This document shows positions 25,410 through 32,913 of a stretch of DNA of 35,960 nt, piece after piece. The DNA is taken from positions 1-35,960 of the forward strand of contig JAFGIS010000163.1 in assembly GCA_016929495.1 (NCBI GenBank). The letters are read 5' to 3'. A program made the position numbers and the translations under genes. Below the pieces are notes generated by a model. It made no database searches. It had not been told where the DNA came from and saw only the letters and a program-made list of their open reading frames with translations. Origin of the DNA: Polyangiaceae bacterium (GTDB lineage: Bacteria > Myxococcota_A > Polyangia > Polyangiales > Polyangiaceae). Each line of letters opens with the position of its first letter. Within the stretch, counting starts at the first letter, position 1.

Positions 25410-26513
25410 ATGCGCAGGTTCGCGTACGCTGGGGCCGTCGACCTGTCCGACGAGGCAGTGCTCGCCGACGATGATGATGAAGACAACGAGACCTGGCACG
25501 TCCTGGTGGGGCCAGGAGACGTCAAGGTCGTCTCTCTCGACAGGCTCAACGACCTGTACCGCCGGGACATAGTCGATGATCGGACCTACGTCTGGAAACC
25601 GGGAATGCAGGCCTGGCAGCAGCTCTTCCTGGTCATCGGTCCCACGCAAGAGCCACCGAAAGAGGAAGAACAACCCTGGAGCGTGGTCGTCGCGCCGGGC
25701 GAAATCAAGCAGCTCTCCTTGGAGCAGCTCGACGACTGGTACCGCCTGGACCTGATCGATGCTGGGACGTTGGTCTGGAGACCGGAAATGCCCAGCTGGC
25801 AGCCGCTCGGGGTGGTAGCCGGCATCGAGACGGAGCCGGCACCGTCACCCACGGTCGCAGACGGGGCGTTGGTGCCGAGTTCGGCTCCGCTGGCGTCATT
25901 CGCGCCGAGTTCGGCTCCGCTGGCGGCGTTCGTGCAGAGCTCGCCTCCGGTGGCGTTGACGTTGCCTGCGCCTGCACAGCGATCGGGCAGCGCAGAACGC
26001 TGGCTGCTCGGGGCGGCCTTGGCGGCCGGACTGGTCGTAACGCTGTACCGCAACGACCTCGTGACCGAGATGGCGCGCTCGGTTCACCAGGAGGCCGCCC
26101 TCGAACACCTGGGACAGCGCCTCGGCGGGCCCGGCTTCGGGACGGTCCGCGGAGTCGAGGCGTTGCTCGAGTCCAGCCGCCTCCAACTGCCGGAGGTGCG
26201 TGTGCCAGAGCTGTTGCTGATACGAGAACTCGGTCGTGAACAAGTGCCCGCAGCAGCCGCCTCGAACGTCCAGGCAGTATCGAGCCCGGAGCCGACATCG
26301 TCGGCGCCCGCGGCACCCGCGACCCCGGCTCCAAAGACTGCGCCTCGCTCCGGGGCCGGCAGTCTCGGGAGCGCCGCCTCGCCAAGGTCGACACACGCGC
26401 GTGGCAGCCGGACCGGGGCCCGTCGCCCGGTGGCGGACGATATGATCTCCGCGACCCGCAAGGCGTCGCGGGGCAGGGGCACGGAATACGACCCGCTGAA
26501 CCCCAAGCTGTAG
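25410..26513 (+). CDS. Protein with two GYF-like domains and a C-terminal membrane segment
   Basis: From the ATG at 25410 the protein has 367 residues. Two repeats share WxVxVxPGxxKxxSLxxLxxxYRxDxIDxxTxVWxPxMxxWQxL (about residues 28-77 and 89-137), the GYF_2 pattern common in deltaproteobacterial proteins. A Pro/Ser/Ala linker with 30-bp DNA repeats follows, then a hydrophobic helix (LLGAALAAGLVVTLY, about residue 200) and a low-complexity tail. GYF domains usually bind Pro-rich peptides. The partner is unknown. A GTG start at 25374 is an alternative. Confidence 0.75.
   Translation: MRRFAYAGAVDLSDEAVLADDDDEDNETWHVLVGPGDVKVVSLDRLNDLYRRDIVDDRTYVWKPGMQAWQQLFLVIGPTQEPPKEEEQPWSVVVAPGEIKQLSLEQLDDWYRLDLIDAGTLVWRPEMPSWQPLGVVAGIETEPAPSPTVADGALVPSSAPLASFAPSSAPLAAFVQSSPPVALTLPAPAQRSGSAERWLLGAALAAGLVVTLYRNDLVTEMARSVHQEAALEHLGQRLGGPGFGTVRGVEALLESSRLQLPEVRVPELLLIRELGREQVPAAAASNVQAVSSPEPTSSAPAAPATPAPKTAPRSGAGSLGSAASPRSTHARGSRTGARRPVADDMISATRKASRGRGTEYDPLNPKL
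25874..25963. repeat. Three 30-bp tandem repeats in the GYF protein gene
   Basis: Units start at 25874, 25904 and 25934. The first two differ at a few positions and the third is more diverged. They encode PSSAPLAS, PSSAPLAA and QSSPPVAL with flanking residues, a Pro-rich linker that grows or shrinks by whole repeats. Confidence 0.85.
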
Positions 26514-26601
26514 GACAGACCGCCTTCGAGGCGCATCGACTCTCGGCACCGCCCGCCGAGCAACGCGTCCAGCGTGTTCGCTTGACTTTCGCCCCGGCGG
26601 G

Positions 26602-26629
26602 TATAGCTCATCTGTGAATCCGTTCACGC
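26602..26629 (+). promoter_or_regulatory. rex promoter region with Rex operator
   Basis: CTGTGAA-TCCG-TTCACGC (26612-26629) matches the Rex operator consensus TTGTGAA-N4-TTCACAA in its inner ten positions. A -10-like TATAGC lies at 26602-26607. The upstream TTGACT (26582-26587) is only 14 bp from it, so the -35 is not certain. The operator overlaps the expected transcription start, as needed for repression. Confidence 0.7.
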
Positions 26630-26651
26630 TACTCGCAACAAGAGGCCCGTG

Positions 26652-27347
26652 GTGTCGAACCCCGCCGAGAAGCCCGGGATCCCAGCTGTTCTGCCGCAAG
26701 CGTCGCCGCTGCCGGCCGCTCAGCCCACGATCGAGAGGCTCAGTCGGTACCGCAGGGCCCTCAAGGTCGCGCTGCGCGATGGGGCGACACAGATCTTCTC
26801 GCACCAGCTGGCGAAGCTCACCGGCGCCACGGCAGCGCAGGTGCGCCGCGACCTCATGGTCGTACGAGTGGCAGGCAGCCCGCGCTACGGCTACGACATC
26901 GCGGCGCTCACAGAAGCGATCACGGCGTACTTGCTGGGCGGACGGGAAGGCCGGCGCGCGGTGCTCGTGGGACTCGGGCGGCTGGGCCGAGCCATGCTCT
27001 CCTACTTCGTCAGTCGCCGTCCCGGCCTCAGCATCGTTGCCGCGTTCGATACGGATCCGTCCAAGGTCGGGCGCGTCGTCGAGGGCTGCCGCTGCTTCCC
27101 GCTCGAGGAGCTCGCGATGCGAATGGCCGGGCTCGGCACGGCCGTCGCGATCATCGCGGTTCCTGCCAAGGCGGCTCAGAGCGTCGCCGACCTGCTGGTC
27201 TGCGCCGGCGTCACGGGCATCGCCAACTTCGCTCCCGTCTCGCTCGACGTCCCGCCCGACGTCTTCGTCGAGAATGTCGACTTGACCATGAGTCTCGAGA
27301 AAGTCGCCTACTACGCTCACCGTCCGGCCAAGGCCGCGGGTGGCTGA
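26652..27347 (+). CDS. rex: Redox-sensing transcriptional repressor Rex
   Basis: The 231-residue protein has the Rex winged helix (TIERLSRYRRALKVA, then LAKLTGATAAQVRRDL) and a Rossmann domain with GLGRLGRAML (about residue 107), followed by IVAAFDTDPSKVGR, IIAVPAKAAQ and NFAPVSLDVPP. Rex binds NADH and releases DNA when the NADH/NAD+ ratio rises. GTG codons at 26649 and 26652 are both possible. The second has better spacing from AGAGG. Two bits of context fit: its own Rex operator lies upstream, and an NAD-reducing hydrogenase lies 5 kb away. Confidence 0.95.
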   Translation: MSNPAEKPGIPAVLPQASPLPAAQPTIERLSRYRRALKVALRDGATQIFSHQLAKLTGATAAQVRRDLMVVRVAGSPRYGYDIAALTEAITAYLLGGREGRRAVLVGLGRLGRAMLSYFVSRRPGLSIVAAFDTDPSKVGRVVEGCRCFPLEELAMRMAGLGTAVAIIAVPAKAAQSVADLLVCAGVTGIANFAPVSLDVPPDVFVENVDLTMSLEKVAYYAHRPAKAAGG

Positions 27348-27419
27348 AACAAGACCGACCGTCTCCGCTAGCCCGCGACGAGGCACTCGGTGGCTGGACC
27401 GCACAAACGAACGGCCGAC

Positions 27420-27457
27420 CTGTGCACATAGGGGACCATCCTGACCGGTCTGTGCAC
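27420..27457. repeat. Two CTGTGCAC copies 30 bp apart upstream of the kinase gene
   Basis: CTGTGCAC occurs at 27420-27427 and 27450-27457. Each contains the palindrome GTGCAC, and the spacing of about three helical turns would place bound proteins on the same face. The site lies about 60-95 bp before the kinase start. Confidence 0.5.
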
Positions 27458-27513
27458 GATGACGCTTTGAGCGTGTGCGAGCTCGAAACCCGCCATATCG
27501 TAGGGGCTCGTCC

Positions 27514-29457
27514 ATGCCCAGCGCCTTTCCCGTGCTCCGCTTCGCTCGCCTGGGGCGACAGTTCCAGTCGAAAGGCGAGAGTCTTGGCCAGCTCTGGGGC
27601 CAGCGTTCGACGTGGCAGGTGCGGCTGCGCTGGGCGGTTCCGCCCACCATCTTGGCGTGCGTCGCCGCCGCACTTCACTTCGGCTACCGATTCGAGTGGC
27701 GGCCCGTCGCGGGCGTGGCGCTGACCATCCTCGCCTACAACGCGTTGATAGCGTTCGCCTCGGCGCTGATCCGTCCCGTGCGCCGCAAGCGGTACGCCGT
27801 CGACGTGGCGCTCGCCTTCGTGCAGGTCTGCCTGGACTACATGGCCCTGCTCACGATGCTGCATTTCACCGGTGGGGTCGCGAGCCCGCTCCTGTTCTTC
27901 TTGGTGTTCCACGTGATCTTCGCGGCGATGCTGTTTCGGCCGGTAGTCGCCTACATCTTCGCCGCGGCCGCCGCAGCCGGAACGAGCCTGCTCGCACTGG
28001 TCGAGTTTGCGAACCTGCTGCCGTCGCACCCTGTCTGGTATGCAGGGAAGACCCTGACCCTGGCAAACCGCCCGGGGCACATCTTGGCCGTACTCGTGTT
28101 CTTCTCCGGGGCGGTCTTCATCACGGCCGCCGTCTCGAACATGATCGTGGCACGCCTTCGCGAGGGAGTGGTCGCTCTGGCCGACGCAAACCGTCGCGCG
28201 AACCTGCTCAACGACAAGCTCGCCAGTCTCTACGTCATGGTCGAGGCGGTCAGCGCGCAGAAGGTACTCGACCGCGTCCTCAAGACGGTGGTCGAAGAGC
28301 TCAGCAAGGTGACGGAAGTCGCCGGGCTGACGGTCGCTCTGTCCAAGGAGGATGGCTCCGGTCTGAGCTACGCGGCCGTTCATGGGCTGGCCGCTCACTT
28401 CGGGCAGGACCCTGCACTGGCGCGAAGCCTGAGCGCGTTCAGCGATCGCGCCATGCGGGGCGAGGCCGTGGTGGTCGGCAAGCTGGCCGACGGCGTCGAC
28501 GCCGAGCCGAACGGAACGTCGCTCCGGCTGCCCGACGAGCTCGCGCCGACGGGCATCCGGTCGGTGATTTTGGCGCCGCTCACGGTAGGGGGTCGGTCGA
28601 TCGGCGTACTCGGTGCCTACCGCCGCGCTGCCGATCCGTTCCGTGAGGAGGATATCGACTTCTTCCGGCTCGCCGGCGAGCTGGTGGGCATAGCCATCGA
28701 CGATGCGCGTCAGGCCGAAGCGATCGAGCGGCTGATGCAGGAACGCACTCGCCTGATGCTCCAGGTCGGGCACAACCTTCGTGCTCCCCTGTCGGCGGCG
28801 AGCACCATGCTCGAGACCATCGTCGGCAGCTATCTGGGCTCGGTAAGTCCGAAGCAAGCGGAGTACCTCCAGCGCATCGGGCGTCGGCTGGACTCCATGC
28901 AGCGCACGATAGCCGAGATGCTGGCACTGGCACGCGCGCAGCGCGCCGAACCGATCCCGGCGAACTCCGCCGTGGCGCTGAGCGAGGTCGTTTCAGAGGT
29001 GGCGTCGCTGTTTCGGCCTGAGGCCGAACGCAAGCCGCTCGAGCTACGCGTGGAGTGCCCGCCGGACCTGCCGTCGGTGCGAGGCGATGCCGAGCTGCTC
29101 AACCAGCTCGTCGAGAACTTGCTGTCGAACTCCATCAAGTACACGCCCGCTGGGGGCACGGTCACCGTGTCCGTCGCGCTCTCGGGCAGCGAAGAGCTCA
29201 CCCTCGATGTGAGCGACACCGGCATCGGGATCCCACCCGCGGAGCAGGATCGCTTGTTCACGGAGTTCTTCCGAGCTTCGAATGCACGACGAATGCAGGA
29301 GCTCGGCACCGGGCTCGGCTTGCCCATCGTCAAGCGGATTGCCGAGCGGCACGGCGGAACGGTGCAGCTACACAGTGAGCTCGACAAGGGGACGCGCGTG
29401 CTCGTGACGCTACCCGTGGCACGACCCGAGACTGCGGAGAACACTCAGCCGTCTTAG
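27514..29457 (+). CDS. Membrane sensor histidine kinase with GAF domain
   Basis: The 647-residue protein has about six N-terminal membrane helices (residues 40-220), a short coiled coil, a GAF domain (about 245-385) and a kinase core. The H-box reads VGHNLRAPLSAA, with Asn where Glu/Asp often follows the His. The N-box NLLSNSIKYTP and the G-boxes DTGIGIP and GTGLGLPI are intact. No response regulator is adjacent. The ATG at 27514 is preferred over an upstream start in a Pro/Arg-rich stretch. The ABC1-family gene starts 5 nt after its stop, so the two are cotranscribed. Confidence 0.92.
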   Translation: MPSAFPVLRFARLGRQFQSKGESLGQLWGQRSTWQVRLRWAVPPTILACVAAALHFGYRFEWRPVAGVALTILAYNALIAFASALIRPVRRKRYAVDVALAFVQVCLDYMALLTMLHFTGGVASPLLFFLVFHVIFAAMLFRPVVAYIFAAAAAAGTSLLALVEFANLLPSHPVWYAGKTLTLANRPGHILAVLVFFSGAVFITAAVSNMIVARLREGVVALADANRRANLLNDKLASLYVMVEAVSAQKVLDRVLKTVVEELSKVTEVAGLTVALSKEDGSGLSYAAVHGLAAHFGQDPALARSLSAFSDRAMRGEAVVVGKLADGVDAEPNGTSLRLPDELAPTGIRSVILAPLTVGGRSIGVLGAYRRAADPFREEDIDFFRLAGELVGIAIDDARQAEAIERLMQERTRLMLQVGHNLRAPLSAASTMLETIVGSYLGSVSPKQAEYLQRIGRRLDSMQRTIAEMLALARAQRAEPIPANSAVALSEVVSEVASLFRPEAERKPLELRVECPPDLPSVRGDAELLNQLVENLLSNSIKYTPAGGTVTVSVALSGSEELTLDVSDTGIGIPPAEQDRLFTEFFRASNARRMQELGTGLGLPIVKRIAERHGGTVQLHSELDKGTRVLVTLPVARPETAENTQPS

Positions 29458-29462
29458 GGCAC

Positions 29463-30782
29463 ATGGGCAAGTCGCGGGCTCCCAGTACTTCGGCAGGCAC
29501 CCGGTTTCTCAAGTTGGGGGCGCTGACGAGCCGTCTCGGCTCGAGCTATGTCGGTCACAAGGTTCGGGGGGCCCTGAGCGACGCCGAGGCACGCGCCCGT
29601 GACCTGGCCCAGACGCACGCCAGAAACGCGCTACGCGTCGTCAGCACCCTCGGCGAGCTCAAGGGCGCTGCGATGAAGGTCGGTCAGATGCTGAGCCTTC
29701 AGGAGGACCTGCTGCCTGCCGAAATGCGCGAGGCTCTGCGCGGCTTGCAGAAGAGTGCTCCGCCGGTCGGCTTCGATCGCATGCGACCGGTCCTGGTAAA
29801 CGAGCTGGGCGACCGCTACAAGCTCATCGCACGCGTCGAGGAACAGCCGCACGCGAGCGCATCGATCGGCCAGGTGCACCGCGCGCAGTTGGTCGATGGG
29901 CGTCAGATCGTGCTCAAGATCCAGTATCCGGGGATCGAGCGCATGGTCTCGGCGGACTTGAACAACGTTCGGATCCTGGCCCGAGCGTTCGGCGCCCTGA
30001 CCTCCTCCAAGGCGGATTTCGGAGAGATCGCGGGCGAACTGGCCGCTCGTCTGACCGAAGAGCTCGACTATCGGCTCGAAGCCGGGAACATGCGCACGCT
30101 GGGCGGGCTGCTTGGCACCGATGAGGGTTTCGTCGTGCCCGAGCCTATCGAAGAGCTCTGCACCCAGCGCGTGCTCGCCGCAGAGTACGTGCCCGGGCTC
30201 AGCGCCGACGAGCTGGTGTCCGAGCGATTCCCGCAAGAGCTCCGTGACCATTTCGGAGAGGTGCTGGTCCGGGGGCTGCTGCGCCAGGTGTTCGAGTTCC
30301 GCCAGCTGCACGCCGACCCCAATCTCGCCAATTTCGCCTTCACCGAGGACGGACGGGTCATCGTCTACGACTTCGGATGCGTCAAACGCTTCGAAGAGCC
30401 CTTCGTCGAGGCGCTGCGCCAGATCGCGCTGGACGCGTGGCGCTGCCGCTACGAACGCCTGGTCGCGGACGTCGAAGCCGCCGGATTCATCGATCGCGGC
30501 AAGAAACGGGTCCCCCCCGAGGTCTACCGCGCGTACGCGGACGCAGCGTTCGAACAGTGGCGCAGCCCCGGGCTCTATGATTTCGGCGCTTCACCGTTGA
30601 TCGACCGTGTCATGGCCCTGCATCGGGTGCACTGGCACAGCGCGTTCTCCTTCGAGGTGCCGCACGACATGGTGTTTCTGGGGCGGACGTTGGGGGGGAC
30701 GTTTGGGAATCTGAGGAGGCTTGGGGCGAGGGTGGGGATGTATGAGCTGATTCGGCGGTGGGTGGCCCGGGAGAAGGGCTGA
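29463..30782 (+). CDS. ABC1/UbiB (AarF/ADCK) family kinase-like protein
   Basis: The 439-residue protein shows the family landmarks: the KxGQ motif at 72-75 (KVGQM), the Ala/Ser-rich loop SASIGQVH replacing the usual glycine loop (about 132-138), the Lys in VLKIQYPG (about 152), the catalytic-loop equivalent ADPNLANF and the DFG-like YDFGCVK. These atypical kinases act in quinone biosynthesis or lipid homeostasis in many bacteria. Here it follows a sensor kinase, which gives little hint of function. It converges with the gene at 30791 with an 8-bp gap. Confidence 0.92.
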   Translation: MGKSRAPSTSAGTRFLKLGALTSRLGSSYVGHKVRGALSDAEARARDLAQTHARNALRVVSTLGELKGAAMKVGQMLSLQEDLLPAEMREALRGLQKSAPPVGFDRMRPVLVNELGDRYKLIARVEEQPHASASIGQVHRAQLVDGRQIVLKIQYPGIERMVSADLNNVRILARAFGALTSSKADFGEIAGELAARLTEELDYRLEAGNMRTLGGLLGTDEGFVVPEPIEELCTQRVLAAEYVPGLSADELVSERFPQELRDHFGEVLVRGLLRQVFEFRQLHADPNLANFAFTEDGRVIVYDFGCVKRFEEPFVEALRQIALDAWRCRYERLVADVEAAGFIDRGKKRVPPEVYRAYADAAFEQWRSPGLYDFGASPLIDRVMALHRVHWHSAFSFEVPHDMVFLGRTLGGTFGNLRRLGARVGMYELIRRWVAREKG

Positions 30783-30790
30783 GCGAGCCT

Positions 30791-32596
30791 TCAAGTCTGT
30801 ACGATGTGCTCCCCCGGCTCGGTGATTTCGATCAACCGAGTCTCGTGACGAACGAAGTCATAGCCCCGTATGGCTCTGCTATCACTGGAGTCGGTCGCCT
30901 CCTCCAGCTCCGTCACCTCCCAACCTCGGTTTCTCACGACGAGGCCACGGATGACGACCCGAGCCCCCGGAACCGCGCGTACGACCAATGCTCCGTCGAG
31001 CACAAGCCCATCGAGCACCACGTCCGCTGCGTCTATTACGAGGGTCGACCGCGCGGAGATGCGGACGTTCGAGACCCTCGGCAGGAACTCCGCCAGCGAC
31101 ACCGTCAGCTCCTGCGACAACAGAACGATCGGAAACAGCTCCACCTCCACGCCCGAGTACGCGCGCGTCGGGCCAGTCTCTACCACGGCTCCGGCGGTCG
31201 ATAGATAGCGCCGGTTCAAGGCGTACAGGTCAGCCTCGGCGGTCGCAGCGCTCTCCGGAGGAAGCCCAGCCTTCTGCCTACGGGCAGCCTCCGAGAGCCC
31301 ATTCTTGACGGCAGAGAAGCAAACGCCGCGTTCGAATTGGGTGAATCCCACTCTTGCTCCGGGCTCGAGAAGCTTCGGGTAGTCCTGCATCATACATTCG
31401 AGGCGCGCCGGACTGGCGAAGCGAGAACGGTCCGAATCTGCGTACTTCGGGTTGACGAAATCGGGGATGACGCCCCCGGTTCTATCGAGCGTGCGGACGT
31501 AGCTCTCGAGAGAAATCACGAACACATTGATGTTGCCCGGATAGGGCGAGGAGCCGGAGGCATCTGGTGCGTCTCCTTCGGGATGGCCCGCTGCCCTGAG
31601 CAGCGGGTCGAGCTGGTTGTACTCGACATTGATCGTCAGCGATCGCCCGGCCTGTTCGAGGCGCACGACTCCGCCGGCCGCCTCCCCAGGTCGGCGCGGA
31701 ACGACGACGGAGTTCATGTCAAAGAACTCCTGTTCGCTAACGCCCAGGGTCGCCGGGACCCCGTAGAAAGTGAGCGGATTCGTGTCCTGATGGAAGACAA
31801 GCCATCGAACACCTTGGTTCAACCATTGCCGCGGAAGCCCAGACTGATGGAGAAGCGCATGGATGTCGCCGTGTCCGTGCGGCTTCGTCTTGATGTGCCA
31901 CGAATCGTCGACGCTCGTCGCGATCGTCGGCCGGTCGTCACTCAAGGCGGGGACCTTGCCCTGCTTCAGCAGAGTAACCTGCCCAGGGGCAGCACCAAAG
32001 AACCGATGCTCTTCGAGCAGGCGCCGGGTGCCCGTGTGCGTTCCGTCCGACGTCATGATGATGACCGGTGCCCGCCCGTTCACGCGCGAACGTGCGTTGC
32101 CCGCCCTCTGCAGGGCGAGGACGTGACCCAGATAGCGCTGGAGGAAGCAGCTGCCCGTCGCCACCTCAGCCCGGATCGCCAGCTTGATACCGCCGAAGCC
32201 AAGACGTTCGCCCAGCCCACCGGCGACCGCTATGAATGCGCAGCGGTTGGCGACCGACAACCCGACCTCTTCGGCCCCCAGGAACTCATCGCTGCCGAAT
32301 GTCAGTTGCCGACCATGGGGCACGTGCGGCTCATTGCCGGCGTACGGATTCTCGCCGCGTCGTGCAGCGGCGAGTAGTTCTCGCGCGCGGTCGAGGTACC
32401 TTCGCAGCCCTCCGGGGTAGCTCGCGTCGAGCTCGCGCGCTTGCGCGAGCATGCGGCGCTTCTTTTCGGTCGCCTCGCCGGGCGGAGGCCAATGGGCGAG
32501 CAGGTGGGACTGGTCGAGGGCTACGAGGAGACGAACCGTGGCTTGGTCGTCGGAATCGAGGTCGACGGCGAGGTTCTCAATGTTGGAGGATTGCAT
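30791..32596 (-). CDS. Eukaryote-type UDP-sugar pyrophosphorylase
   Basis: The protein (601 residues from the ATG at 32596) follows the plant UDP-sugar pyrophosphorylase sequence almost throughout: WPPPG near the start, AGGLGERLGFGGIK (uridine-binding loop), IIMTSDGTHT, KPHGHGDIHALL, NVEYNQLDPLLRA, NPKYADS, ECMMQDYPKLL, the C-terminal SARSTLVI strand domain and the terminal LDGALVV. It converts UTP and sugar-1-phosphate to UDP-sugar and pyrophosphate in the cytosol. The frame extends to a TTG at 32749, and 32653 is another ATG. The conserved part fits the 32596 start. It is 317 nt after the ATPase gene and may share its transcript. Confidence 0.88.
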   Translation of the reverse strand: MQSSNIENLAVDLDSDDQATVRLLVALDQSHLLAHWPPPGEATEKKRRMLAQARELDASYPGGLRRYLDRARELLAAARRGENPYAGNEPHVPHGRQLTFGSDEFLGAEEVGLSVANRCAFIAVAGGLGERLGFGGIKLAIRAEVATGSCFLQRYLGHVLALQRAGNARSRVNGRAPVIIMTSDGTHTGTRRLLEEHRFFGAAPGQVTLLKQGKVPALSDDRPTIATSVDDSWHIKTKPHGHGDIHALLHQSGLPRQWLNQGVRWLVFHQDTNPLTFYGVPATLGVSEQEFFDMNSVVVPRRPGEAAGGVVRLEQAGRSLTINVEYNQLDPLLRAAGHPEGDAPDASGSSPYPGNINVFVISLESYVRTLDRTGGVIPDFVNPKYADSDRSRFASPARLECMMQDYPKLLEPGARVGFTQFERGVCFSAVKNGLSEAARRQKAGLPPESAATAEADLYALNRRYLSTAGAVVETGPTRAYSGVEVELFPIVLLSQELTVSLAEFLPRVSNVRISARSTLVIDAADVVLDGLVLDGALVVRAVPGARVVIRGLVVRNRGWEVTELEEATDSSDSRAIRGYDFVRHETRLIEITEPGEHIVQT

Positions 32597-32913
32597 TCGG
32601 CGGTCTGTCGGGGCGGCGCCTGCTCGGTGCCAGGCGGGAACGAAGCGTACCATTCCCCCGGCAGTTCTTGGACGAAGTGCCGCGCCGTTGTCCTGGACGC
32701 TTCCCCCGTTCGCCTCAGACGTTTCTGCCGCAAGTCGATCTTCGGACAACGTTACGCGAGGATCGTGACCACTCGGTCGGCCGACTCAATCGCGAAGCTG
32801 CCCGCGTGGGGGGAGTGTTTCGAAGGTGGAACCGGGCTCTCCGGCCTTGGCGCCGAAGATCGACTGCCGTCGCCGCGCCCCCGCGAACACCCGTTGGCGG
32901 CCCATCGGCAAGC

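Noticed and set aside
27535..27550. The string GCTCCGCTTCGCTCG, also seen near 23390, as a dispersed repeat
   Set aside because: The copy at 27535 lies in the kinase coding sequence, and the string is simple, GC-biased and only found twice, so chance is likely.
25896..28857. Long minus-strand open frames (up to 584 codons) opposite the GYF gene, rex and the kinase
   Set aside because: They are antisense to genes with clear domains, and their translations are Arg/Gly/His-rich without motifs.
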